A stretch of DNA of 64,000 nucleotides, from NCBI RefSeq assembly GCF_019400745.1, contig NZ_WJIB01000004.1:248001-312000 (forward strand), given 5' to 3'. The notes below the pieces were generated by a model that was given only the letters and a program-made list of their open reading frames with translations, searched no databases and had not been told where the DNA came from. The DNA comes from Cohnella sp. CFH 77786. GTDB lineage: Bacteria; Bacillota; Bacilli; Paenibacillales; Paenibacillaceae. Below are positions 9,255 through 16,541 of this stretch, one piece after another (position 1 is the stretch's first letter; each line of letters starts with the position of its first letter). Both the position numbers and the translations under genes were made by a program.

Positions 9255-10200
9255 AGAACCCGTCGATCGCTTCTTTCGAGCTTCGCTGATACTGACTGTG
9301 TTCATCCACCGGATTGTAGGGGATCAAGTTTACGTTCACGAGCGGACGCCGGCTGCCGATCAGCTCCGCCAACTCAAGCGCATGCTCACTGCGGTCGTTG
9401 ATGTCTCTCAGCAAGATATATTCGATCGTGATTCTCCGCTTCGTTCTCTCCAAATAATAATCGATCGCCTGCAGCAGCTTTCCGATCGGGATGGCGCGGT
9501 TGATCTTCATGATGCGAGTCCGCAGCTCGTCATTCGGGGCGTGCAGCGAAATCGCGAGGTTCACCCCGGGATCGTCGTCGGCGAATTGCTTGATCTTATC
9601 CGCGAGCCCGCTGGTCGATACGGTAATATGCCTCGGGCCGATGGCCAGGCCTTTCGCGTCTTTGATGACCGCGAGGAAATCGAGCAGGTTGCTATAGTTG
9701 TCGAACGGCTCTCCGATCCCCATCACGACGACGTGGCTCACCCGTTCCCCCCGGCCCGCCCGGTCGAGATGCAGCTGCACGTTCATGATCTGCTCCACGA
9801 TTTCCCCGGCGGACAAATCCCGGCTCTTGGCCAGCAGCCCGCTCGCGCAGAAGCTGCAGCCGATGTTGCAGCCCACCTGCGTCGTGACGCAAACCGACAG
9901 GCCGAATTTGTGCCGCATCAGAACGGTCTCGATCAGGTTGCCGTCACGCAAGCGGAACAGAAACTTGACCGTCCCGTCCACGGATTCCTGCCTCGTGTGC
10001 TCCGCCATCGTTTGAATCTCATGCCGTTCCTCCAGCAGCTGCCTCAACTCCGGCCTTACGTCCTCCATGGCCGAGAATTCCGTCACCCGCTTGCGGTACA
10101 GCCAATCCCACACCTGCAAGGCCCGGGATTTCTTATGCCCGCTTTCCTCCAGCCACCGGACCAGTTGCTCGAAAGTCAGGCCGTATAGGGAAGGTTTCAT
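9142..10200 (-). CDS. rlmN: Dual-specificity 23S rRNA/tRNA adenine-C2 methyltransferase RlmN
   Basis: A 352-aa radical-SAM enzyme that methylates C2 of A2503 in 23S rRNA and, in many bacteria, A37 of some tRNAs. The [4Fe-4S] cysteines C111, C115 and C118 ([12 protein letters not shown]), the catalytic C104 (LSVCVTT) and the methyl-carrying C340 (DAACGQL) are all visible. The length is normal. The 3' end lies inside the second copy of a 242-bp tandem duplication but is complete. Organisms of this group often carry more than one RlmN-like gene, so this may be a paralogue. Confidence 0.93.
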   Translation of the reverse strand: MKPSLYGLTFEQLVRWLEESGHKKSRALQVWDWLYRKRVTEFSAMEDVRPELRQLLEERHEIQTMAEHTRQESVDGTVKFLFRLRDGNLIETVLMRHKFGLSVCVTTQVGCNIGCSFCASGLLAKSRDLSAGEIVEQIMNVQLHLDRAGRGERVSHVVVMGIGEPFDNYSNLLDFLAVIKDAKGLAIGPRHITVSTSGLADKIKQFADDDPGVNLAISLHAPNDELRTRIMKINRAIPIGKLLQAIDYYLERTKRRITIEYILLRDINDRSEHALELAELIGSRRPLVNVNLIPYNPVDEHSQYQRSSKEAIDGFYDTLKKQGVSCSVRLEHGTDIDAACGQLRSKQIQASS

Positions 10201-10575
10201 GTCGATGTCCTCATTTCGAAAGCTGTCTCTTCAGGACCCATCATACCGCTCAATCCCGAAGCCGGCAATCCCGTACTCGCGTCGAGACGGATTGCCGGTC
10301 TCCGCCATGACGCCGGGAAATAAAGCGCGCCGCAACAAGATTGAGGAGCCGGATAGCCGTAGAGGTCATCCTTTGCGGAATTATTGTGAGCTTATCCATG
10401 CCGATCCATCCGCTGCCCGCGCGTCCATCCCCTGATCCTAGTGTCCGACGGTCCCGCCAGCAGCGCCAGGCGTTCCCGTCCGATGTCGTCCCGGGATGGA
10501 TGTTGAGAAATTGTTGAGGTTTGTCGTTTATAATCGAATGACAACATGCAAGAACAATCTCGAGGTGACCTCCCG
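10201..10575. other. 375-bp intergenic region between divergent rlmN and the GGDEF-EAL gene
   Basis: No gene was found. It holds an inverted repeat CCGGCAATCC / GGATTGCCGG (10262-10298) without a T-run. A TATAAT at 10529-10534 is a candidate -10 for the downstream gene, but no good -35 hexamer stands at 16-18 bp. Confidence 0.5.
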
Positions 10576-12579
10576 ATGTATTTGCATGGACATTACAATT
10601 ACTGGATCGTGCTGCTCTCCTTCGCGATCGCTGCGCTGGCGTCCTACTCCGCCCTGAACCTCGCCGCCAAAATATCGCGCGTCCAGGGCCGGGCCAAAAC
10701 GGGGTGGCTGCTGTTGGGCGCTTTCGTGATGGGCAGCGGCGTATGGTCCATGCACTTCATCGGCATGATGGCCTTCCACCTGGACATCCCGGTCAACTAC
10801 AACGTGACCGTCACGATCCTGTCCATGGCGGCGAGCATCGTTTCCTCCTATATCGCGTTTCGCATTACGCTGCCGCAGAACATCAATTGGAGAAATTTCG
10901 CGGTCGGCGGTTTTTTCATGGGCATCGGGATCGTCGCCATGCACTATACCGGCATGTCGGCTATGCGCATGAACGCGATGCTCAGTTACGATCCCTTGTA
11001 CTGGACGCTGTCCGCGCTGATCGCCCTTGCAGCTTCCTATGCGGCGATGCTGCTGTTCATCCGGTTCCGCGGCGATCCCAAAGCCAGCTGGTGGAAAGGA
11101 TTGGCGTCGGTCGTCATGGGGATCGCCATCTGCGGCATGCATTATACCGGGATGAGGGCCGCCCGATTCTGGTGCGGAACCTCCGTCTCCGGGCAGGCGG
11201 AACCCTCGGAAATCAATTTGTTCCTGCTGATCGGCGTGGCGGTAACGACCCTGGTCATCCTGCTGGTATCCTGGGGCGCCATGTTCCTCGACCGGCACAT
11301 CCTGGAGAAGCTCGCGTACAGCGACTCCCTGACGGGGCTGCCGAACCGTCACGAGATGAACCGCTATTTCGAGGAGCACGCAGGCAAATTATCCGGCACC
11401 GCCGTGCTGTTCATCGACCTGGACCAGTTCAAAACGATTAACGATACACTGGGGCACGGCGTCGGCGACAAGCTGGTGCAGAGGGTCGGCGAGCGGCTTC
11501 AGGCTTTCTTGAACCCCGACTGCCTCGTCTTCCGCATCGGCGGGGATGAATACCTGGTCGTACTGAAGGATAGTAAACCGGGACAAGCAGAGGGGTTGGC
11601 AGAAAACATTCTGGAGGCGATCAAAGCCCCTTATTTGATCGAAGAGAACGAGCTGTACGTCACCGCCAGCATCGGGATCAGCAAGTCTCCCGAACACGGC
11701 ACGGACCGTTCCGCGCTGCTGAAGGCGGCGGACACCGCGATGTACAACGCCAAGAACGCGGGCAAGAACCGGTACTGCCTCTTCGACGAGGAAATGGACA
11801 GATCCCTGATCCGCAGGATGACGCTGGAGAAGGATCTTCGCAAAGCGGTGAAGCAGCGGGAGTTCTTCATCGTGTACCAACCCAAATGGAACGCGCAAAC
11901 GGATCGCCCCGTCGGCTTCGAAGCGCTGCTTCGCTGGAATCATGGCACGCTCGGCATCGTCCCTCCGGAGGAATTCATTCCGCTCGCCGAAGAGACGGGA
12001 CTCATCGTCCCCATGACGCGCTGGATACTGGAAGAAGCCTGCCGCCAGAACAAGCAATGGATCGAAGAAGGGATGCCGGAGCTGCCGGTTTCGGTGAATT
12101 TGTCCGTGCGGGTGTTCCTAAGCCGGAGTCTGGTGGACATGGTCGGGCAAGCCCTTCTCGAGACCGGGCTGCCGTCACGTCTGCTGGAGCTGGAGATCAC
12201 GGAGTCGATCGTGCTCTACGACCTGGAAGATATCGTGAACCAGCTCAAGCCTCTGCGCGATCTCGGGGTCGTCATTTCCATGGACGATTTCGGGGCGGGC
12301 TACTCCTCCCTCGGCTCGCTGGACCGCATCCCGATCGACACCTTGAAAATCGATAAGACATTCATCCAGGAAAGCGATTCGGCCTCCAAACGGGCCATCA
12401 TAGGCGCGATGATCGTCATGGCCACGCAGCTTCAGCTGAACGTGGTGGCGGAAGGGGTCGAGAAGAAGGAGCAGATCGATTTCCTGAGCGGCATCGGCTG
12501 CAACGTCATGCAAGGATTCTATTACGGGAAACCGATGAAACCCGCCGAATTCACGAATTGGCTGCTGCAGCACGCGTAA
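10576..12579 (+). CDS. MHYT-GGDEF-EAL cyclic-di-GMP turnover protein
   Basis: 667 aa. Seven membrane segments carry three MHYT-type motifs (MHFIGM, MHYTGMSAM, MHYTGMRAA), which are thought to bind a metal and sense a gas. The GGDEF domain reads GGDEY at the active site, and the usual RxxD inhibitory site is replaced by LNPD. The EAL domain has FEALLRW, DDFGAGYSSL and the late EGVE motif, so phosphodiesterase residues look complete. It may make or degrade c-di-GMP, or both. GAGGTGA lies about seven bases before the preferred ATG 10576. It shares the window with a c-di-GMP riboswitch at 33.1 kb. Confidence 0.92.
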   Translation: MYLHGHYNYWIVLLSFAIAALASYSALNLAAKISRVQGRAKTGWLLLGAFVMGSGVWSMHFIGMMAFHLDIPVNYNVTVTILSMAASIVSSYIAFRITLPQNINWRNFAVGGFFMGIGIVAMHYTGMSAMRMNAMLSYDPLYWTLSALIALAASYAAMLLFIRFRGDPKASWWKGLASVVMGIAICGMHYTGMRAARFWCGTSVSGQAEPSEINLFLLIGVAVTTLVILLVSWGAMFLDRHILEKLAYSDSLTGLPNRHEMNRYFEEHAGKLSGTAVLFIDLDQFKTINDTLGHGVGDKLVQRVGERLQAFLNPDCLVFRIGGDEYLVVLKDSKPGQAEGLAENILEAIKAPYLIEENELYVTASIGISKSPEHGTDRSALLKAADTAMYNAKNAGKNRYCLFDEEMDRSLIRRMTLEKDLRKAVKQREFFIVYQPKWNAQTDRPVGFEALLRWNHGTLGIVPPEEFIPLAEETGLIVPMTRWILEEACRQNKQWIEEGMPELPVSVNLSVRVFLSRSLVDMVGQALLETGLPSRLLELEITESIVLYDLEDIVNQLKPLRDLGVVISMDDFGAGYSSLGSLDRIPIDTLKIDKTFIQESDSASKRAIIGAMIVMATQLQLNVVAEGVEKKEQIDFLSGIGCNVMQGFYYGKPMKPAEFTNWLLQHA

Positions 12580-12607
12580 AAAGGGACGTTCCCCCATTTA
12601 CCGGACC

Positions 12608-12862
12608 ATGAGGATAGGTGGCGGTTTCGCTCGTCCCTTCCTCCGAATACGATTAGTCGAAGCGCTTCCCAGCCCCGGCGTGTTCAGAGCCCGCGGCGGC
12701 GCCGGCGGCCTGAGGCCGAACCGGGTGCTGTTCAATAACAACACGGGCAGTACGGTCCGGATTATCCTGAACATCGCGGTTCAGAACTCGGCCCGGAATA
12801 CCCGGAACCTGGACCGCACGTCCAGCTGGCTGCTGAATTTAGCCGTCCTTCCGTCACGTTAA
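12608..12862 (+). CDS. Unrecognised small ORF, doubtful
   Basis: An 84-codon open frame in a 350-bp gap between the GGDEF-EAL gene and the SASP terminator. The second half (from about VLFNNNTGSTVRIILN) has balanced amino-acid composition and could be a real C-terminus or relic of a surface/spore protein; the Arg/Gly-rich first half looks non-coding. No convincing RBS precedes the ATG. Only kept because nothing else explains this stretch. Confidence 0.25.
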   Translation: MRIGGGFARPFLRIRLVEALPSPGVFRARGGAGGLRPNRVLFNNNTGSTVRIILNIAVQNSARNTRNLDRTSSWLLNLAVLPSR

Positions 12863-12883
12863 TGCCGGGCGGGAGAGGAATAA

Positions 12884-12928
12884 GAATGAACGCCCTGGAC
12901 GGTCTAATCGGTTCCAGGGCGTTCATTC
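12884..12928 (-). terminator. Terminator of the SASP gene
   Basis: A long inverted repeat (GAATGAACGCCCTGGA and complement) starts right after the SASP stop codon, followed on the minus strand by a T-rich tract. Confidence 0.8.
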
Positions 12929-12929
12929 G

Positions 12930-13214
12930 TTATGGCTCCTCCCGGTTCGCCAGCTTCTTCTGGGCGAGCCGGATCATTTCCCGGACCATGGTTCCGCCAA
13001 TTTTGCCGCCGACGTGGCCGACCGATTCCGTGGACAGCTCTCCGTTGTCGCCGGGCTGCAAGGGGACGCCAAGCTCCTTGGCCACCTCGAACTTCACGTC
13101 GTCCGGCCGGTTCGGATTCACTTCGTACCCTTCCCGCCGCATGACTTCGGCTTTGAAATTCCGCATGCCCTGTTCGGCGCCGGGCACGACGTATCTCCGG
13201 TTTCTTCTTGCCAT
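12930..13214 (-). CDS. Alpha/beta-type small acid-soluble spore protein
   Basis: A 94-aa DNA-binding spore protein. The two family signatures are present: the GPR protease-cleavage region (VKFEVAKELGV) and the C-terminal GHVGGKIGGTMVREMIRLAQKKL-type block, shown here by its GGKIGGTMV core. The N-terminal VPGAEQGMRNFKAEV is also typical. It is longer than the usual 60-70 aa because of an internal insertion (REGYEVNPNRPDD). ATG 13214 has GGGAG upstream; the longer frame is not needed. It protects DNA in the forespore, and a sigma-G-like promoter precedes it. Confidence 0.9.
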   Translation of the reverse strand: MARRNRRYVVPGAEQGMRNFKAEVMRREGYEVNPNRPDDVKFEVAKELGVPLQPGDNGELSTESVGHVGGKIGGTMVREMIRLAQKKLANREEP

Positions 13215-13241
13215 TCCCGCCCACTCCCTTGCTTTTCTCCA

Positions 13242-13271
13242 TAACATGCCCGGGAGCGGATCAAGTTATCC
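13242..13271 (-). promoter_or_regulatory. Sigma-G-like (forespore) promoter
   Basis: On the minus strand GGATA (-35, 13267-13271) is followed after 18 bases by CATGTTA (-10, 13242-13248), which matches the CATnnTA consensus for SigG. It lies 28 bases upstream of the SASP start. Confidence 0.6.
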
Positions 13272-13505
13272 CTGAAGGCAATCCCCTCGAAAAACTGGGG
13301 ATATCGAGGCCAGTTATCCCCAGAATGCCCCCACTTTATCCACAATCCGCACAGACGCGAGCGTTCCCGTATGGCTTCCTCACTTGGCGGGAGCCGGATT
13401 CGTGTTTGCCGGCGTGATGCTCGTTTCCGACTTCGGCGCGCAAAGGAACGAAAACGGGGCTGCCCCGACAGCCGATACGGCCATCCGGACAACCCCTGCG
13501 CTTCC

Positions 13506-14702
13506 TCATCGGACAACCTTGCGGGACGTGGCGGAGAAACCAATCCAGAACGCGAAGGCCACCACGGCAATGAACCCGAATCCTCCGAAAATGTCCATTT
13601 TCGAGGAGAAATAACCGAATCCGATCCCGACTATGCTCACGACCGCGTTTTCCCCCAGCGACTGGAAGGAACCGATCGTCGCCCGCATGGAGGAATCGGC
13701 CCGGTGGTGCAAGTAGCCGGAGGCGAGCGGTTCGATCATGCCGCCCAGCGTGCAGACGAATGCAAGCGCCGCCAAGCCTTCGAAGCCCCTTGAGAGCGAG
13801 AGAACCAGGAATCCGGCGGCCACCCCCGCGGTCACGACGGACAGCAGCGTCCGATACCCGAACACCTCCTTCAGCTTATAGGCAAGGAGGTTGCCCGGCA
13901 GCCTGCACAAGAAGATCGCGGCCGAGACCAAACCGAAATAAACGACCGGAACGCCGACCCGATTCAGGTACGTCTGCCAGAATTCGTCGACGAAATTGAT
14001 TGCCGCTCCGGTGACCATGCCCGACAAGACGACGAGCCTGACTCCCGGATTGCGCCGGAAGAAGCGCAAGGAAGCGGTCCAATACGTCCGCATCGGCATC
14101 GGCCGGTCCACCGCTTGTTCTTCGCGGTACGCGGAAGGCGGTTCGGCGAGCGTAAACGTGACGGCCAGGCAGATGAGCATGCTTCCCAAGGAAATCCAGT
14201 AATTGAACTCGAGACCGTAACGGCCCGCGAGCAGGCTCCCGCATAAAGCGGCCAGGATCGTCGAAGAGATATCGACCGAGTTCAGGCGGCCCAGAATCTT
14301 CTCGAACGCTCCCTCCCGGCCGGCTGACCGCAAGGAATCGTACAGCAAGGCATCCCCGGCCCCGCTGGCGGCCGAGCTCCCGATCGCCGCGAGAAAGACG
14401 ACCAAGGCGAAGTGCCAGAATTCGGACGCATACAGCAAAATCAGAAATTCGAGGCAACCCATAGCCGCGGCCAACATCAGCATGCGCTTGCGACCCCATC
14501 TGTCCGCGATCATTCCCGTGGGAACCTCGAGCAGAACGTTCGAGGCGGCGTAGATGATCTCCGCATAGACGACCAACGGAATGGTCATGCCCCGCTCTTC
14601 CCAATACAGTCTCTCGATTACGTAAGCGGGAATGAGACTGTGGAAGAACCGGATCGCATACAGCTTCCCTATATTCGGCAACACGTTAGGCAAAATGTTC
14701 AT
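13506..14702 (-). CDS. MFS transporter
   Basis: 398 aa with about twelve predicted membrane helices. The loop 2-3 signature ADRWGRKR of the major facilitator superfamily is visible near residue 68, and the E/D-rich LLEVPTGMIADRWG segment precedes it. The GGAGG site lies nine bases before ATG 14702. The substrate cannot be assigned; DLLxD-type drug motifs are not distinctive here. It is a single-gene unit, and a short terminator-like region is not obvious at its 3' end. Confidence 0.9.
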   Translation of the reverse strand: MNILPNVLPNIGKLYAIRFFHSLIPAYVIERLYWEERGMTIPLVVYAEIIYAASNVLLEVPTGMIADRWGRKRMLMLAAAMGCLEFLILLYASEFWHFALVVFLAAIGSSAASGAGDALLYDSLRSAGREGAFEKILGRLNSVDISSTILAALCGSLLAGRYGLEFNYWISLGSMLICLAVTFTLAEPPSAYREEQAVDRPMPMRTYWTASLRFFRRNPGVRLVVLSGMVTGAAINFVDEFWQTYLNRVGVPVVYFGLVSAAIFLCRLPGNLLAYKLKEVFGYRTLLSVVTAGVAAGFLVLSLSRGFEGLAALAFVCTLGGMIEPLASGYLHHRADSSMRATIGSFQSLGENAVVSIVGIGFGYFSSKMDIFGGFGFIAVVAFAFWIGFSATSRKVVR

Positions 14703-14887
14703 ATGGAGCTCCCTCCGCTTCGGATGATCAGGGTGTCAACCGAAGCTGGGGGCGCTCGCGAACGGTTAGCCGTTACGCATTAGCAGGGAGGTCTTGCGAA
14801 GGTCATCGCCATCTTCTCCTTTCATGTACGGGCTTTCCTGCTTCTAGTTTACGCGATCGGAACGGGTTTCGCATCTCGTGAAACGAG

Positions 14888-15030
14888 AAAAACGGCTACG
14901 CCGTCCTTTATGGACGGGTAGACGTTTTATCGGAGGTGATTCAGAAAAGGATGGCGGATTCGATACTTTCTGAATCACCGAGAAAAGCTGTCCCTCCGGC
15001 CGCACGGGACCTGCTGGGACAGCTTCTGCG
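14888..15030. other. Cluster of three consecutive stem-loops
   Basis: In the 340-bp gap between the MFS and NmrA-like genes there are three inverted repeats in a row: 14888-14927 (AAAACG...CGTTTT, inner CCGTCC/GGACGG), 14935-14979 (GGTGATTCAGAAA and complement) and 14984-15025 (AAGCTGTCCC / GGGACAGCTT). The last can end minus-strand transcription of the reductase gene. No gene was found in the gap. Confidence 0.7.
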
Positions 15031-15042
15031 TTTCACAATCGA

Positions 15043-15915
15043 TTAAGACTGAATCTCGTTAACGATTTGACGGAATCCTTCGCTGAGCGGCGTAACCGGG
15101 CGGCCCAGCAATTTCTCGAGATCGCCGCTGACAACCTCCAGCGTGCGGTCCCGGATCCCCTTCTGGATCCCCACGAGAATCGGCACGACGAACTCGGGCA
15201 CGCCCGCGCCCGACATGATGCCGGCATACGTTTCGTCGTCGACCTGCTGCACGGGAACTTCGCGGCCCAGGACGCCGGCGAGGACGGCGGCCAATTCTTC
15301 TTGGGTTAACAGTTTGCCGGAAAGCTCGTAAACCGTATTCTCATGTCCGCTTCCCGCCAGAACTGCCGCGGCTGCATGCGCATAATCGCGGCGCGCCGCC
15401 CAGCCGACCTTGCCGGAGCCCGCGGACGTCAGCCAAGGCGCTCCGCCGAGAATGGCTTGCACCGTGCCCGTCTCATTCTCCAAGTACCAGTTATTCCGCA
15501 AGAAGGAATAAGGAATGCCCGTCGCGCGGATCGCTTCTTCCGTCACGCGGTGCACTTCGGCAAGGAACAGCGACGATTCGCTTGCATTCGGCGCGCTCGT
15601 ATACGCGATGAAGCCGACGTTCGCGCGTTTGGCCGCCGCGACGGCAGCCTGATGCTGGCGGATCCGGGTTTCGGTGTCGCCATCCGCCGAGATGATCAGC
15701 AGACGGTCCACGCCGGCGAACGCCCGATCCAGCGTCTCCGGCCGGTCGAAATCGCCCTGCCGGACGTCTACGCCCCGGTCTCGCAGGGACGCCGCTTTCT
15801 CCGGGTTGCGGACGCTGACCGCCAAGTCTCCGGCCGGCACGGTTTCCAGCAACTTCTCCACCACGAGAGATCCCAATTTTCCTGTCGCTCCGGTTACCAT
15901 CATTTTCATGACCAT
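15043..15915 (-). CDS. NmrA/QorB-like NAD(P)H-binding reductase
   Basis: 290 aa. The N-terminal Rossmann motif is VTGATGKLGS, with RNPEKA as the typical NADP(H)-contacting segment and an IAYTSAPNA strand. This is the atypical short-chain dehydrogenase type of YtfG/QorB (quinone reductase), about the usual 286 aa. ATGs at 15915 and 15909 are both possible: GGAGG is four bases before the first and ten before the second. It is downstream of an Rrf2 regulator but behind a terminator and its own palindromic operator. Its job is probably detoxifying quinones or electrophiles. Confidence 0.87.
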   Translation of the reverse strand: MVMKMMVTGATGKLGSLVVEKLLETVPAGDLAVSVRNPEKAASLRDRGVDVRQGDFDRPETLDRAFAGVDRLLIISADGDTETRIRQHQAAVAAAKRANVGFIAYTSAPNASESSLFLAEVHRVTEEAIRATGIPYSFLRNNWYLENETGTVQAILGGAPWLTSAGSGKVGWAARRDYAHAAAAVLAGSGHENTVYELSGKLLTQEELAAVLAGVLGREVPVQQVDDETYAGIMSGAGVPEFVVPILVGIQKGIRDRTLEVVSGDLEKLLGRPVTPLSEGFRQIVNEIQS

Positions 15916-15951
15916 GATTCCTCCACTTTTGGTAAATTTGTTGTAACCTAT

Positions 15952-15965
15952 GTTGTTATAACAAC
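15952..15965 (-). promoter_or_regulatory. Palindromic operator upstream of the reductase gene
   Basis: A perfect 14-bp palindrome GTTGTTATAACAAC lies 37 bases before the reductase start, flanked by further TTGTAAC / GTTATAA half-sites. It is probably bound by the neighbouring Rrf2-type repressor. Confidence 0.6.
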
Positions 15966-15986
15966 TCCGATTACAACTTGGTTATA

Positions 15987-16009
15987 AAAAAAGCCCTTCA
16001 GAGGCTTTT
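15987..16009 (-). terminator. Terminator of the Rrf2-type regulator gene
   Basis: AAAAGCC / GGCTTTT stem followed on the minus strand by T7. It begins two bases after the regulator's stop codon and separates it from the reductase gene. Confidence 0.85.
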
Positions 16010-16010
16010 C

Positions 16011-16427
16011 TTATTGAAACCGGGAAATGAGCTGGTCCACCGTGACTTGAGCCAGCCTCCGCTCCATGGCGGATTGGGCTTCCGTCAGCTCCGCGCGGAG
16101 GGCGGACTCGATGTTGCGTCCCACCGGACAATTCGGATTCGGATTGTCATGGAAGTTGAACAGCTGCCCTTCTTCGATCACTTGCACGGCGCGGTAGACG
16201 TCGAGAAGCGTGATCTGAGACGGTTCTTTCCGCAAGGAAGCGCCGCCGACTCCGGCACGCACGTCCACCAGACCCGCTTTCTTGAGCATGCCCATGATCC
16301 TGCGGATAATCACGGGGTTGGTGTTCACGCTGGCCGCGAGAAAATCGCCGGTACATTCCTTGGGGCTGACCGCGAGCAAGATAAGGACATGGACCGCGAT
16401 GGAAAATCTGCTGCTGATCTGTTTCAC
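16011..16427 (-). CDS. Rrf2 family transcriptional regulator (YwnA-like)
   Basis: 138 aa starting at GTG 16427 (KQISSRFSIAVHVL follows), with GGTGGTGAG just upstream; a longer ATG start at 16451 is possible. The winged-helix part reads VNTNPVIIRRIMGMLKKAGL, a typical Rrf2 recognition helix. Only one Cys of the usual three-cysteine cluster is left (NPNCPVG), so it is of the cluster-free kind, as in YwnA. An inverted GTAAC-N7-GTTAC (16444-16460) lies 17 bases upstream, suggesting autoregulation. It likely controls the adjacent reductase gene. Confidence 0.85.
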   Translation of the reverse strand: MKQISSRFSIAVHVLILLAVSPKECTGDFLAASVNTNPVIIRRIMGMLKKAGLVDVRAGVGGASLRKEPSQITLLDVYRAVQVIEEGQLFNFHDNPNPNCPVGRNIESALRAELTEAQSAMERRLAQVTVDQLISRFQ

Positions 16428-16440
16428 AGGTCTCACCACC

Positions 16441-16460
16441 GTTGTAACCATTGTAGTTAC
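16441..16460 (-). promoter_or_regulatory. Putative autoregulatory Rrf2 operator
   Basis: Inverted arms GTAAC (16444-16448) and GTTAC (16456-16460) with a seven-base spacer lie just upstream of the regulator start. Its half-site resembles GTAACC/GGTTAC pieces near the reductase promoter. Confidence 0.5.
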
Positions 16461-16541
16461 TTCTTGACGGAATGTCAACACGAGCTTGTCTTGAGAGCGT
16501 CCGAAAAAGGAAAAACACGAAACGTATCGAATTATAGCAAC

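Noticed and set aside
9154..10188. A 344-codon plus-strand frame over rlmN
   Set aside because: Shadow of rlmN; the real frame has all radical-SAM cysteines.
10309..10437. 42-codon frame in the rlmN upstream region
   Set aside because: No RBS and Arg/Pro-rich non-coding look.
13336..13344. Possible replication origin because of a DnaA box
   Set aside because: Only a single box, no AT-rich unwinding region or dnaA/dnaN genes.
15978..16541. N-terminal extension of the hybrid kinase frame by 188 codons
   Set aside because: This part is antisense to the Rrf2 gene, with no family signs; the kinase start lies at about 16542.
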